Shown here one piece after another: positions 37,043 to 46,610 of a DNA stretch of 64,000 nucleotides (position 1 is the stretch's first letter; each line of letters starts with the position of its first letter). The DNA is from Candidatus Thiodiazotropha sp. LNASS1 (lineage in GTDB: Bacteria > Pseudomonadota > Gammaproteobacteria > Chromatiales > Chromatiaceae): assembly GCF_964212655.1 (NCBI RefSeq), contig NZ_OZ156465.1, positions 3,100,001-3,164,000 on the forward strand. Direction: 5' to 3'. Position numbers and translations under genes: made by a program. The notes under the pieces are model-generated. The model was given only the letters and a program-made list of their open reading frames with translations. It did no database searches and was not told the origin of the DNA.

Positions 37043-37645
37043 ATGAAAATCTTACTCATTGGCGCAACAGGAACCATTGGACAAGAAGTACAACAACGCC
37101 TTGCTGATGGTCACGAAGTCATTCCAGTTGGATTCAAGAATGGCGTATATCAGGTGGATCTGGAGAGCAAAGCATCAATCCAGCATCTATTTGAACAGGC
37201 GGGGAATGTTGATGCCGTTATCTCCACAGCGGGCGCGGCTGCCTTTGCGCCGTTGAAAGAGTTGACAGACGCGCAATTTGAGCTGGGCTGGAACAACAAA
37301 CTCATGGGACAAGTCAATCTTCTAAGAGTAGGCCGGAGCTATATCAAGGAGGGTGGCGTTGTTTTGTTAACGTCGGGCATGCTCGCCAGTGATCCCATTC
37401 CAGGTTCTGCCTCAGTGAGTGCTGTAAACGGCGCACTGAATTCGTTTGTAAAAGCAGCCTCCATCGAGCTTGGCGACGAACTGAGGGTCAATGCGATCAG
37501 TCCGGTCTTCGTAAAAGAAACCATGGAGATTATGGGCATGGATAGCAGTTCGGGTATGTCAGCGGCAAACACCGCCATTGCATATCAAGTCGCTTTGGAA
37601 GGCCAAATGACGGGTGCAGTCATTGACGTCCGTGACTATGTGTAA
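37043..37645 (+). CDS. Short-chain dehydrogenase/reductase-like protein without YxxxK
   Basis: 200 residues with Rossmann motif GATGTIGQEV and NAG-like STAGAAAFA. The region that should carry the catalytic Tyr-x3-Lys reads SGSASVSAVNGALNSF, with no Tyr or Lys in place. This resembles the PRK07578-type SDR group. ACAGGAG precedes the ATG. First of two tandem paralogues facing LysR. Confidence 0.82.
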   Translation: MKILLIGATGTIGQEVQQRLADGHEVIPVGFKNGVYQVDLESKASIQHLFEQAGNVDAVISTAGAAAFAPLKELTDAQFELGWNNKLMGQVNLLRVGRSYIKEGGVVLLTSGMLASDPIPGSASVSAVNGALNSFVKAASIELGDELRVNAISPVFVKETMEIMGMDSSSGMSAANTAIAYQVALEGQMTGAVIDVRDYV

Positions 37646-37680
37646 CTTTATGAGAAAAATGTAAATATGGAGCGCTGACG

Positions 37681-38292
37681 ATGAAAATTATCATAATTGG
37701 TGCCTCTGGGCGCATCGGAAGTAAGGTCAAGGAAGCACTATTGGTAAAAGGCCATGAGGTTATCCGCGTTGGTTCGCGCTCTGGTGATATTGTGGCTGAC
37801 TATACCAATGAACAATCTGTATATGAGATGTTTGGTCAAGCAGGAGAGTTTGATGCGCTTATTTCGGTGGCCGGAGGAGACAGTCGATTTAAGCGGTATG
37901 CGGACCTGACAGATGATGACTTTCTCTTCGGATTTGAACGAAAGTTCCTATCTCAGGTGCGATTGGTAAGGCTTGGCGAAGGCTGTGCTCGAGATAATGC
38001 TTCATTTACTTTAACAAGTGGATTTCTGAGCCATTATCCCAATGAGGCCAGTATAGCGACAGGCCCCTTAAACTCAATGGTCGATACATTCGTTAGTAAT
38101 GCGGCGCCAGTAATGCCGAGGAATATCAGACTCAATGTGGTAAGCCCCGCACCTATTGTTGAGCCAGGGCATGAGCGGAAAGGATTAGTGACTGCGGCAC
38201 AGACTGCAGAACGTTATGTTGATGCTTTAGAGGGGAGTTTTACTGGAAAAGTGTTGCGTGTTTGGGGAGGCTTGCCCCATAGTTTTGATTAA
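37681..38292 (+). CDS. Second short-chain dehydrogenase-like protein, paralogue
   Basis: 203 residues, similar to the preceding gene over its whole length: GASGRIGSKV, SVAGGDSRFK, then ASIATGPLNSMVD where the active Tyr and Lys should be. 35 bp separate the two, so co-transcription is likely. A cofactor-binding or regulatory role is possible since the catalytic residues are missing. Confidence 0.82.
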   Translation: MKIIIIGASGRIGSKVKEALLVKGHEVIRVGSRSGDIVADYTNEQSVYEMFGQAGEFDALISVAGGDSRFKRYADLTDDDFLFGFERKFLSQVRLVRLGEGCARDNASFTLTSGFLSHYPNEASIATGPLNSMVDTFVSNAAPVMPRNIRLNVVSPAPIVEPGHERKGLVTAAQTAERYVDALEGSFTGKVLRVWGGLPHSFD

Positions 38293-38500
38293 TTAGGTAC
38301 GAAAGACCTTTGCTTCATCTGTTAGTTATTCGTGCGGATATTTAGAAAAGAGGTCTGCCCCTGTTTGATCGGTCGTGACATCAGTAATGTGGGCCGGCCC
38401 GGCTGCTTTTTCACTATAATTTGATATTAATGCTTCGGCGCAGGGGTGGTGGACACTAAGTTGCCGCCATCCTACTGCAACCGGTCATCGTCATCGTGTC

Positions 38501-39253
38501 TCATACCTTAAGTATTCGTCTTTGCAGCATAATCAAAATAGTGTAGCAGCTGGCAGCCGCCAGAAGATGTTTGACGGTGTGTCCACTCACTACCTCGCCT
38601 GTCATCTGGAATACGGTCACATCGTATGCCTCCGCACCTTTTGCCAGGGTGTACAACACAAGCGCAAAGAAGAGTAGCCCTTGGTGTGTAAAGCGACTGC
38701 TAAATAGCGCCATGAAGAAGGGTAAGGTCAGCAGCGGGAAGAACTGTACCCACACGTAGAGTCGTAGGTCCTCGAAAAAGTACCCATAGAGGACACTGCC
38801 GATGCCTATAATGACTAGCGGGATCAGCAGACAGGACAAGCGGCGATCGACATACTCGCTCAGGAGTGCCGTGAGGAAACCCATAAATCCAACACTCATC
38901 GGCAATCGATCCCAGACGAGGGTCTCGTTACTTGGGCTCCAGTGATAGTAGATCGACCCAACACTCACCAGGCTGACACCGGCAAACAGCACAAGCCACG
39001 CGCTATGGCCGGGGCCTGTATGATTTTTCAGGCAGAATGCAATGCCAACTGCACCGACGAGCAGGAAGGCCAGGTTGGAGATCACATCGAAAAAATTCGG
39101 GATACCGAAGATGCGGCCCGTATCAACAAAGTGGTGATAGGCCACATCTTGAGGAATCGGATCAATTATCAGTAGCAAGACGAGCGAAAAGAGCAAAAGA
39201 CACACCAGTACAGTGTGCCTCCAACTGAATTCGTGTGACAGGTTGGTGCTCAT
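38501..39253 (-). CDS. Ceramidase-like (alkaline phytoceramidase/CREST) membrane protein
   Basis: 250 residues with about seven membrane helices. Motifs of the CREST hydrolase superfamily are visible: NVISNLAFL-type (here FDVISNLAFLLVGAV), SIYYHWSPSNETLVWDRLPM with Ser/His/Asp, and HTVKHLLAAAS with two C-terminal His that bind zinc. GAGG lies six bases before the ATG. Hydrolase activity on lipid amides is inference. Confidence 0.8.
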   Translation of the reverse strand: MSTNLSHEFSWRHTVLVCLLLFSLVLLLIIDPIPQDVAYHHFVDTGRIFGIPNFFDVISNLAFLLVGAVGIAFCLKNHTGPGHSAWLVLFAGVSLVSVGSIYYHWSPSNETLVWDRLPMSVGFMGFLTALLSEYVDRRLSCLLIPLVIIGIGSVLYGYFFEDLRLYVWVQFFPLLTLPFFMALFSSRFTHQGLLFFALVLYTLAKGAEAYDVTVFQMTGEVVSGHTVKHLLAAASCYTILIMLQRRILKV

Positions 39254-39350
39254 CCGAACCTCGATTGAATGTTAAATTCAGCTTACTGTCCGATGCTTGA
39301 ATTCCTGGCAGTATGTGCTGTGTCTCAACTCTTTCATTTGACACCCTATC

Positions 39351-39446
39351 ATATCGTTCCCACGCTCCTGCGTGGGAATGCATACGACAGGTAGGGCATC
39401 AGAGAGAGATATGAGTTCCCAAGCAGGAGCGTGGGAACTAGAGCAA
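39351..39446. repeat. 96-bp dispersed repeat, copy 2
   Basis: Near-identical to 33605-33698: ATATCGTTCCCACGCTCC, then CATACGACAGGTAGGG, then GGAGCGTGGGAACTAG. It lies upstream of the ceramidase-like gene in a 533-bp gap that holds no other supported feature. Confidence 0.75.
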
Positions 39447-39786
39447 ATGGCTTCGTGAACCAGGTTATTTGCTTCGCTTACGAGGCATTTTGCTACACCA
39501 TCGACAATATTTGCGCCATAAGCCAGATTATTCAACCCTTAAAACAGGCCTGAGCAGGGCATCTTACCCCTGGTACACAGATTGCAAGGCCTATTGAAGC
39601 GTATGTCGATTTATTTGCTTGGGCGGGTGAATCTGAAGAATTGTTTATTTTTTTAGTTAAATGGGATCTGCCTCCATAAATATACTGCGTCCTTTTCGAA
39701 AATTGGTTTCTTAAAGGATAGATCCGTTTTGTTTTCGGTATTCTTCCTATACACAGCATGCAACTGTGCCGGCATTGGATAAATAG

Positions 39787-40713
39787 ATGCAAAATAACTC
39801 AAATCATACTTGTTCAACGCGGCGTAAATCTGATTGGGAAAGCCTGGCCAGGGCTATCTCTGTTGTCATAGGCGTGCGGTTTACCGGGTCAGCCGCTGTG
39901 GCCGGCCCTGCCATTGGTCAGTTCGAAGTCAAGAATCTCAACACTGTACCCGGAGAGATTGAGTTCCAATCCCAGAATGCCCATATGTTTGGCAACCCAA
40001 AACGTGATCTGAGAAATATCGACGGGGAGTTCGAGTACGACGACAACAGTGTGGCGAATCAGCGCCATGCCCTCGAACTCGAGTTTGGTATTACCCGTCG
40101 ATTTAAGTCGCGCATCGGTATCGAATACGAGAAAGAGCGTCTGGATGACCCGGATAGTCCTGGGCAGGCGAATGAATTTGGTAACCTGGATTTGTCTGAA
40201 ATCGGCGCGGAGGTTATTTGGATAGTTGATTCTATCGAAGAGAACGATTGGGGTTTTGGCCTGGTGGCCGAATATGAACATCCGCTGGAGGATGAGGAGG
40301 CAAGCCTGTTGCTCGTCGGGCCAATCTATCAAGTAGAAAGGAATGAATGGTGGAGCATCATCAATCTCTATCTGGTGAAACACCTGGGTGGAGATCAACC
40401 ACGAGACGAGAAGATCGACTTCGCCTATGCGACCCAATTCGGCTTCGAGCTGAATCAGGATTGGCAACTCGCGTTGGAGGCCTATGGAACGGTGGATCGG
40501 ATTGGTGATACAGGTAGTGCGGGCGAGGAGGCGCAATTGTTTGGCGATCACAATCAACATCGCCTCGGACCTGTGTTTTATTACATTGGAGGCCTGGGAG
40601 GTGATCCGTCCGACGAAGAATCATCCGTCTCAATCGGCGTGGGATTGTTGTTCGGTATCAATGAAAACACACCTGATACGACGTTGAAGTGGTCTGTCGA
40701 GGTTGAGTTTTAG
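39787..40713 (+). CDS. Outer-membrane beta-barrel protein of unknown function
   Basis: 308 residues. A polar N-terminus precedes a weak signal region (ISVVIGVRFTGSAAVAG). The rest is alternating amphipathic strands (HALELEFGITRRFKSRIGIEYEKE, GFGLVAEYEH) and ends in VEVEF, the C-terminal Phe that directs insertion by the Bam complex. No TonB plug or TolC features. Probably a small barrel or transporter-like protein. The start is uncertain. Confidence 0.65.
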   Translation: MQNNSNHTCSTRRKSDWESLARAISVVIGVRFTGSAAVAGPAIGQFEVKNLNTVPGEIEFQSQNAHMFGNPKRDLRNIDGEFEYDDNSVANQRHALELEFGITRRFKSRIGIEYEKERLDDPDSPGQANEFGNLDLSEIGAEVIWIVDSIEENDWGFGLVAEYEHPLEDEEASLLLVGPIYQVERNEWWSIINLYLVKHLGGDQPRDEKIDFAYATQFGFELNQDWQLALEAYGTVDRIGDTGSAGEEAQLFGDHNQHRLGPVFYYIGGLGGDPSDEESSVSIGVGLLFGINENTPDTTLKWSVEVEF

Positions 40714-40843
40714 CGAAAAGAATTGGAAGAACTTGCCGTAGAAAATCAGACTCAACCTGACACTGCAAGTCGCATATTTCGATATCTTCTGACAGACTTA
40801 GAATATCTAATGCTGCTATTTCAATCGTTTCAGAAAAATCATA

Positions 40844-41263
40844 ATGTCACATTGTTGCTCAGAACCCGGCTGCAATATTAATCGGCCCAGCAAACACCGC
40901 TGTCCGGTCAATGGGATCGAGTACTCGGAGGTATCCGTCAAAACCGTTGCCCACCATGTACACAGACCTTGGCTATTGGACGGTCATACAAAACGATACT
41001 ATTTCTGTGACGATCCGACTTGCGATGTGGTTTATTTCGGGGACGACGACTCGGTAATCTCGCAAGCACAAGTCAGAACCAGGGTGGGCGTGAAGGACCA
41101 ATCCGATGATGCAATGCTGTGCTACTGCTTTGGGGTAACTAAGCGCGACGCGGCCAGCGATCCGGGTATAAGGGCGTACATTATCCATCAAACCAAGCTT
41201 GGGGCATGCACCTGTGAAACATGTAATCCTGCTGGCGTTTGCTGCCTCAAGACCTTCCCGTGA
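40844..41263 (+). CDS. CopZ-like zinc/[2Fe-2S]-binding protein
   Basis: 139 residues rich in Cys: CCSEPGC at the N-terminus, YFCDDPTCDVVYFGDDD in the middle, then CYCFGVT and CTCETC...CC in the C-terminal (2Fe-2S)-type BFD-like part. This is the layout of the Archaeoglobus CopZ N-terminal zinc/[2Fe-2S] domain family. No copper ATPase or CopA is adjacent, so metal specificity is uncertain. Confidence 0.75.
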   Translation: MSHCCSEPGCNINRPSKHRCPVNGIEYSEVSVKTVAHHVHRPWLLDGHTKRYYFCDDPTCDVVYFGDDDSVISQAQVRTRVGVKDQSDDAMLCYCFGVTKRDAASDPGIRAYIIHQTKLGACTCETCNPAGVCCLKTFP

Positions 41264-41388
41264 ACTACCGTATGGCTGATCGATAAACGGGACTTCCACC
41301 CTAAATATAAATATAGATATTCAGGACATCTGTGTATTTATAAATTGGTAATCTTTGGGGTCGGTGTCTCGCTTATTTTGCTTATTTT

Positions 41389-41590
41389 TTGGATGAAAAA
41401 GCCCTGGCTGACTGTATGGCCTATGTGGATCTCAATCCGGTCAGGGCAGGGATGGCTGAGACACTGAAGCAATCCGAGTTTACCTCAATCACAGAGCGTA
41501 CTAGCAGGCTCGAACAAGACCGTGATCAGGATAATGAAGTGAACAATCCTAGCAGATTATATCGGTTTGCTGGGAACCTAGTTTATTGGG
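41389..41590 (+). pseudogene. Remnant of a REP-associated tyrosine transposase (IS200-like)
   Basis: CMAYVDLNPVRAGMAE with TLKQSEFTSI is the conserved C-terminal block of RAYT/IS200-like transposases. The N-terminal catalytic half is absent, so this is a fragment. The frame runs on into sequence antisense to the next gene and is meaningless there. Remnants of this kind fit the many palindromic repeats nearby. Confidence 0.7.
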
Positions 41591-42366
41591 TGTCCCCAAT
41601 TATTCGCTATTATTCCTTGATTGTTATGCTTGGGCGCTTGTCATATATGACATCCATGTTGGGCCCGATTTTCAATAGTCCGCTCTTTATGGCTTGGTTA
41701 CTTATTTCGATGTCAGCTTTCAGTTTGGAACGAGTTTCAGGTGACAATGAAGCGGCTTTTTCTGTATCTATACTCAATAAACCATTTTCATCCAGTTTAA
41801 CCGGAGGTTTCTCTTCCTGGTCTTCAGGCATAGTGTAATCTGCCGGAAAGACATCTATTTTGCCAGTAAAAGCGTTGACGAGATAGACAATATTATCCTC
41901 GCCGGGAATGGCAAACTGATAATTTGGGGTCAGGTTGTCTACATGTACTAAGCCGGTTTTGAGTGTGTAGGCGTGTGGCATCTTCTCCATGAGTATGGAC
42001 TCTGCATCCATTTGGGATATGGGCGGAAATGATCCCCACTGTTTATCGCTGACGTCGACCATTCGCGCAGGCGCGTAATCCTTGCCGTCGAACTTTCTGT
42101 ACATGGAAATTGCGATCACGCTTCCGCCTGATATGTGAGGGACTAATAGACTCGATGGGCCTCGTTTGAAGTAATCCTCAACCTGTAAACCTTCGCCTAT
42201 TGTTGCCTCAGAGTAGGCCTCATGAACGTAGTTTCCGGTAGAGTTCTGCACCATGCCGGGGAATACGGTATTATAAAATTCCGTGGCGTTATTGTGAATG
42301 TTAGTCGCGGTTTCGAAAACCTCCGGTAATCCCCCCATTAATAATGGGACTCAAAAGTAGTCACTG

Positions 42367-43167
42367 TTAAGCGGTCTGAGCCAACTTCTGTATCGGGGTG
42401 ATTCCCCCTAATGCCATGTTTGGTCGATCATTATTGTAGCGCCATAACCACCGAGTGGCAGTATCCTGTGCATGGGTAATCGATTCAAATAAATGTTGAT
42501 CCAGCCACTCATGCCGAACAGTCCGATTGAATCGTTCCACATAAGCGTTCTGCTGTGGCTTACCCGGCTGAATATATTGCAACTGAATCCGATGCCTGTT
42601 GGCCCATTCAACAAGCTGGCTACTCAAGTATTCCGGTCCATTATCGCAGCGAATGACCTTGGGTTTGCCGCGCCACTCAATGATGCGACCCAGGGTACGG
42701 ATGACTCTGAGTGCCGGCAATGAAAGATCAACTTCAATCCCCAAGCCTTCCCGGTTGTAATCATCGATCACGTTAAAGGTCCGAAAGCTTCGACCATCTA
42801 TCAGCCGATCATGCATAAAATCCATCGACCAGACTTCGTTGATCTGCCGGGGCACTGATAACTCATCAGGCTTGTCTCGCTTCAATCGTCGCTTCGGCTT
42901 GATCCTCAGATTCAACTCCAGCTCACGGTAGATGCGGTAAACGCGCTTGTGATTGTAGCCGTAGCCCCTCACATTGCGCAGATACAGAAAACACAGGCCA
43001 AAGCCCCAGGTGCGATTGGCTGTTGTGAGGCGAAGTAGCCAGTCCGCGATACGGGCATTGTCACCCGATAGCTTCGGCTGGTAACGGTAGCAGGTCTCGC
43101 TGATACCAAAAATCTCGCAGGTCAGGCGGATACTCAGCCCGTGCTTCGACAAGGCGTGCTTGGCCAT
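42367..43167 (-). CDS. IS3-family transposase OrfB (DDE integrase core)
   Basis: 266 residues from its internal ATG; in vivo made mostly as an OrfAB fusion. HTH_21-like start ([16 protein letters not shown]), then rve core with the DDE triad in [15 protein letters not shown] and [13 protein letters not shown]. No frame damage visible. The in-frame upstream part RPSQRREM links back to orfA through the frameshift. Confidence 0.93.
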   Translation of the reverse strand: MAKHALSKHGLSIRLTCEIFGISETCYRYQPKLSGDNARIADWLLRLTTANRTWGFGLCFLYLRNVRGYGYNHKRVYRIYRELELNLRIKPKRRLKRDKPDELSVPRQINEVWSMDFMHDRLIDGRSFRTFNVIDDYNREGLGIEVDLSLPALRVIRTLGRIIEWRGKPKVIRCDNGPEYLSSQLVEWANRHRIQLQYIQPGKPQQNAYVERFNRTVRHEWLDQHLFESITHAQDTATRWLWRYNNDRPNMALGGITPIQKLAQTA

Positions 43168-43187
43168 CTCTCGTCGTTGAGATGGCC

Positions 43188-43454
43188 TTAGTACTTTCCC
43201 TCAAGGGCCTCCTTACGGATCTCGGCCTTGAGCCGTTCTTCTGCGTACATCTTCTTCAGGCGCCGGTTCTCCGCCTCCAGTTCCTTCATCCGCTTCATCA
43301 TCGATACGTCCATGCCGCCATACTTGGCGCGCCAATTGTAAAAAGTGGCATCACTCATACCGTGCTTGCGGCACAGCTCAGCGACCGGAATACCGGCCTC
43401 GGCCTCTTTCAGGATCGATATGATCTGGGATTCGCTGTAGCGGGACTTCTTCAT
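43188..43454 (-). CDS. IS3-family OrfA (helix-turn-helix)
   Basis: 88 residues: HTH ([25 protein letters not shown]) and leucine-zipper-like coil ([20 protein letters not shown]). Typical IS407-group OrfA. The heptamer GGGAAAG at 43194-43200, reading G GGA AAG, lies four codons before the stop and would allow -1 slippage into orfB. Confidence 0.93.
   Translation of the reverse strand: MKKSRYSESQIISILKEAEAGIPVAELCRKHGMSDATFYNWRAKYGGMDVSMMKRMKELEAENRRLKKMYAEERLKAEIRKEALEGKY
43194..43200 (-). promoter_or_regulatory. Likely -1 frameshift heptamer
   Basis: GGGAAAG in the X-XXY-YYZ arrangement at the end of orfA. Slippage continues as [13 protein letters not shown] into orfB, which otherwise starts at an internal ATG. 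Standard mechanism for IS3 elements; not tested here. Confidence 0.6.
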
Positions 43455-43884
43455 TGTAGATTCTCCTTTTCGTAATCATAATTGGAAAATTCTACTTTTG
43501 AACCCCGTTATTTTTCGGGGGGATTACCCTCCGTCATGTCAGGTTGGTCCTGGTGTGGTTGATAATCGTCTTCTATACGTCCTGTTTCCTCTCTATTATT
43601 CGTTTCCTCGTGTTGAGTAAAAGGTGTTGTTGTCTGAGTTGTCTTCTCTGCTGTGATGTTATCTGGCTTGTGGGTTTTGGTATCAAGACTTTTTACTGAG
43701 TTATTGGTATTGAAAAAGAACATACCCGTAATGACAGTTACTAGAGCGAAGAAGATCAGCGACCAAGTGTATTTTAATTTATGCATAGGACTTAGATGCG
43801 AATATAATCTGCGACTCCCCGTTCATTAAAGACATCCTGCATTGCTTGAACTAAGTTAGTACCTGTGAAAATCTGATGGCTTGT

Positions 43885-44712
43885 TTATTGTTGGCGTATA
43901 TAGTAGTGGCGCTTTTCCCAAGGTAAGGAGGAGCCGGTTTTTTTCCAATAGGTATTCAGTTCAGCCGAAGTATAAAACTGGTTCGGAGAGAGCGCTCGGC
44001 CGCCGACTGATTGGGCCTTTTCCGCATTGTATGTAATTATTTTTATGATTTTCTGTATCCAGGTCAGACCGGTAAGGTCGGGAGGGTCGGGGAGAGGGTA
44101 GGCCGGCGAATTTAGAATGCTGTCATTAAGATAGAGGCCTCTAAAGATGCATTGACCATGGTCCGTAAGTGTGTCGTCGCAATATATACCTCCTGTGGCC
44201 GCATAGTAATGGCCTCCCGCTGACCCAAAGTATGAGTTCCCGTAGATGATCTTTGGCGAACGTATGTAGAAGTTATCAACTATGGCCTCATCTATTGTGT
44301 CACTGCCTAATTCTAAGAAATTTCCTCCGAAAAGACCAAGAGCGACAATGCCGGCTTTGAGCTCATTGGTATTAAGGCCGGATGTGTTATCGGTGTTGAT
44401 CAGGTCGTAGAGACCAATAATGTCGGGTTGTGGCGGCATTCTGCCTGAGCCCTTGAGTCTCTCAAATGAATCTATCATCGATAACACGGTTGCGCCGCAC
44501 GTGTTATTTGTGGGTTGACTGTAGTGGGGCGTATTCGTGCGATAACCCACGTAGTAGTCAGCATAGCCGCTGATTTCCTTATATGCCGAAGAGGCCCAGT
44601 GGGTCTGTTCTTTCCAGACTATGGAGCCTGGCGCAACCTGATAGTTTGCGTTGGCGTTATTAGCAGTAATAAATGAAAAAAATAGTGTGTATAGCAGCGC
44701 GTGCTTCTTCAT
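43885..44712 (-). CDS. Exported C39-like cysteine peptidase
   Basis: 275 residues with a signal peptide (cut near NANA). The peptidase C39-like core has NNTCGATVLSM with catalytic Cys72 and GGHYYAATGG with His168. No ABC-transporter or PepSY domain. It is 98 bp upstream of the IS-broken anchored gene, same strand, suggesting a two-gene unit. AAGGATGA lies before the ATG. Substrate unknown. Confidence 0.72.
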   Translation of the reverse strand: MKKHALLYTLFFSFITANNANANYQVAPGSIVWKEQTHWASSAYKEISGYADYYVGYRTNTPHYSQPTNNTCGATVLSMIDSFERLKGSGRMPPQPDIIGLYDLINTDNTSGLNTNELKAGIVALGLFGGNFLELGSDTIDEAIVDNFYIRSPKIIYGNSYFGSAGGHYYAATGGIYCDDTLTDHGQCIFRGLYLNDSILNSPAYPLPDPPDLTGLTWIQKIIKIITYNAEKAQSVGGRALSPNQFYTSAELNTYWKKTGSSLPWEKRHYYIRQQ

Positions 44713-45293
44713 TTCTGATCATCCTTGATTAAAGAGTTCCGTATGTACTGTTCTTAAATTATTACACAGGCTAACTATATCGGATTAAGAATGCAATTCC
44801 TAATTTTAGAACTGATTAACACTATTTAAAGACAAAGTGATCAGAGTGAATAGACTATTTGTTGATTGTTGCTTAATTACTAAAACGGTTTGAAAGTTGT
44901 ATTAAGTGCCTAGTGCTTTCTTAGGTTCAAGATCACTGTTATCCCGTTAACGACTGATACTTTGGGAAAAGGTTAGTAACTTTACCCAAGTCATTCCAGT
45001 GTATGCCGGGACCTAGCTTCCAAACCTGTAACAATATCTAGCATGGAATCGATTAAATGTATAAATAAGAATATAAAAATATGCGACACTTAAGACATTC
45101 AACTTGCGATCTGTGTTCCCTGGAGTTCGGCATTCGCTGGAATGACAGGCGTTTAATTAATCAAGGGATCTTCGTTGCAGATTTTCATGTTTCACATTAT
45201 CCTCACCCATATAATACTACTTGACACAACCGGTTATATTAATATTGATGGTGCTAAACGGGCCAGCAGTGGTTCAAGATATGAAGCTCCAGC
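44713..45293. other. 581-bp intergenic region with a MITE-like inverted pair
   Basis: AT-rich, no gene seen. GTCATTCCAGTGTATGCCGG near 44990 and CGGCATTCGCTGGAATGAC near 45128 form an inverted pair of about 20 bp, 157 bp from end to end. The pair resembles the REP family at 20108 and 52711. The rest holds nothing recognised. Confidence 0.45.
44990..45146. repeat. Short inverted-repeat element (REP/MITE type)
   Basis: Left arm GTCATTCCAGTGTATGCCGG, right arm CGGCATTCGCTGGAATGAC, imperfect complement. About 110 bp of AT-rich sequence lies between, without coding potential. Confidence 0.5.
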
Positions 45294-45767
45294 CTACCAT
45301 TCAATCAGAATGGGGGTGCCTACTTTTACCAAACCCAAAAACTCGTCCATCTCTGCATTGGTTAATGCAATACAGCCGTTGGTCCAGTTGAACTGTTGGG
45401 TTACAGGGGCTAACCAGCCTAGTAAGTTTTTTTGTCCATGGATCATGATAAATCCCCCAGGTGAGACACCCAGTTTTCGAGCGCTGTTTTTATCTTGCTG
45501 ATTCGGGTAGCTGATATGCATGGCTCGGTAGAAAGAGGAGTCTTCTTTTGTATAGTCGAGAGTGTAGAGGCCCTCCGGTGTCTTTTCGTCTCCCTCCTGC
45601 TGCTTGTGTCCTTTAGGGTTTGCGCCTAATGCCACTTGATATTGTTTTATAACTGTTTTTCCCTGCATGAGGAACATACTACGTTCAGATTTATCGACGC
45701 GTACCAGATCAACATCTGCTGACAAGCAAGTTGCATAGGTGAGTAAGAGTAGTGCGAAAATTCTCAT
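45294..45767 (-). CDS. Exported L,D-transpeptidase (YkuD)
   Basis: 157 residues: signal peptide (cut near LSA), then one YkuD catalytic domain with His110 (IMIHGQK) and Cys132 (NWTNGCIALT), the HxH...S/T-x-G-C type active site. Cross-links peptidoglycan or attaches lipoproteins. It has no peptidoglycan-binding domain, as in the short ErfK group. Confidence 0.88.
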   Translation of the reverse strand: MRIFALLLLTYATCLSADVDLVRVDKSERSMFLMQGKTVIKQYQVALGANPKGHKQQEGDEKTPEGLYTLDYTKEDSSFYRAMHISYPNQQDKNSARKLGVSPGGFIMIHGQKNLLGWLAPVTQQFNWTNGCIALTNAEMDEFLGLVKVGTPILIEW

Positions 45768-45975
45768 TTTGGCAGACGTTTGCTGATTTGGGGAGCGGTG
45801 CTATATGGGAATAAGATAGACTAACATCTTCTGTAACAATTGATCTCACGGTTTTTACAACATTTGCCAGAAGGTTCAGAAATAGTTTAAAGTTTAAGTT
45901 TAATGAGACACCCACCCTAGATTTGAAGCTGCGTAATGTAATTGGTACGCATTAGAGTGGGTGTCTTATTTAGCA

Positions 45976-46572
45976 TTATTTAGCTTCCTGGTACCATGCC
46001 TCTGCCTCATACACATAGGCCCGATAAAATTTGAGTCCGAGCTCAGCTAAGGCAACTGGATGGAGGTCTCGGATTCTTTCCCTTAAGTGGTGCCATGGAG
46101 GGTTGTACCATTTCCCTCTGTTTTTAAACCGTACTACCTCAGGATCAGTGGGAACTACCTTTGCATCTAAATCCAACAAGATATCAGGCGAGTCAAGATC
46201 TATTGTTATTGTCCCGTTTTCTAGCTTTGAAGATATCGAATTTAACTGAAATCCGCGACCACTTTTATCGACTACAGCCATCTTTAGGGGCTTCGTGACA
46301 GTCGGAGAAACGCTGTGCATTTCAGCGTTTCGCGCTTGCCTTAAGAACACTAGCAAAGGATCTTTCTTCCTGAGGTCGGTATATGGCTTATGCCATTGTT
46401 GGAAACCATTTTTCGTTTTGAGCGTTCTTTCCGTGAACTCCCACGCTCTTTCTATCCTGAATAGAAAATTCTCCCAACATTCCTGAAACTCAGAAAAGTC
46501 TCTCGTAGATTTCATGCTTTCAATCGCTTTTTTTGCGATATTCAGATCTTTCTTTGGTGCTGTGAGATTCAT
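45976..46572 (-). CDS. Hypothetical protein with HEPN-like Rx4H motif
   Basis: 198 residues, mostly helical in the first half. LRQARNAEMHSV carries Arg81-x4-His86, the RNase motif of HEPN proteins, in a helix preceded by a conserved acidic helix. The second half is beta-rich and ends HPVALAELGLKFYRAYVYEAEAWYQEA. The start lacks a clear Shine-Dalgarno site. The gene upstream on the same strand encodes a candidate nuclease. A role as RNase toxin or defence effector is inference. Confidence 0.6.
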   Translation of the reverse strand: MNLTAPKKDLNIAKKAIESMKSTRDFSEFQECWENFLFRIERAWEFTERTLKTKNGFQQWHKPYTDLRKKDPLLVFLRQARNAEMHSVSPTVTKPLKMAVVDKSGRGFQLNSISSKLENGTITIDLDSPDILLDLDAKVVPTDPEVVRFKNRGKWYNPPWHHLRERIRDLHPVALAELGLKFYRAYVYEAEAWYQEAK

Positions 46573-46610
46573 AGAAATTTAACAGCTGCTTATGTGGACG
46601 TCACACGTAT

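Larger units (their letters stand above)
42325..43528 (-). mobile_element. Complete IS3-family insertion sequence, IS407 group, 1204 bp
   Basis: Ends are imperfect inverted repeats beginning GGTAATCCCCCC and continuing to TCAAAAGTAG. It is flanked by a 4-bp direct duplication, CTCC at 42321-42324 and 43529-43532, the size typical of the IS407 group. It contains orfA and orfB with a -1 frameshift signal, so it looks functional. Inserted in the membrane-anchored gene above. Confidence 0.92.
41610..43786 (-). pseudogene. Membrane-anchored protein interrupted by an IS407-group element
   Basis: Upstream part (43786-43529): N-terminal membrane helix (LIFFALVTVITGMFFF) and a Thr/Glu-rich linker ending DMTE. 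Downstream part (42324-41610): VFETATNIHNNATEF to the stop. Removing the IS and one CTCC target copy joins them in frame as DMTE-VFETATN, giving an intact protein of about 322 residues. The joined product has no recognised domain; ISMYRKFDGKDYAPARMV and VYLVNAFTGKIDVFPADY are its most ordered stretches. It follows the C39-like peptidase gene by 98 bp and may be its partner. Currently truncated. Confidence 0.8.

Noticed and set aside
41591-41838. C-terminal part of the 149-codon open frame at 41389
   Set aside because: Antisense to the IS-interrupted gene; only the first part matches a transposase.
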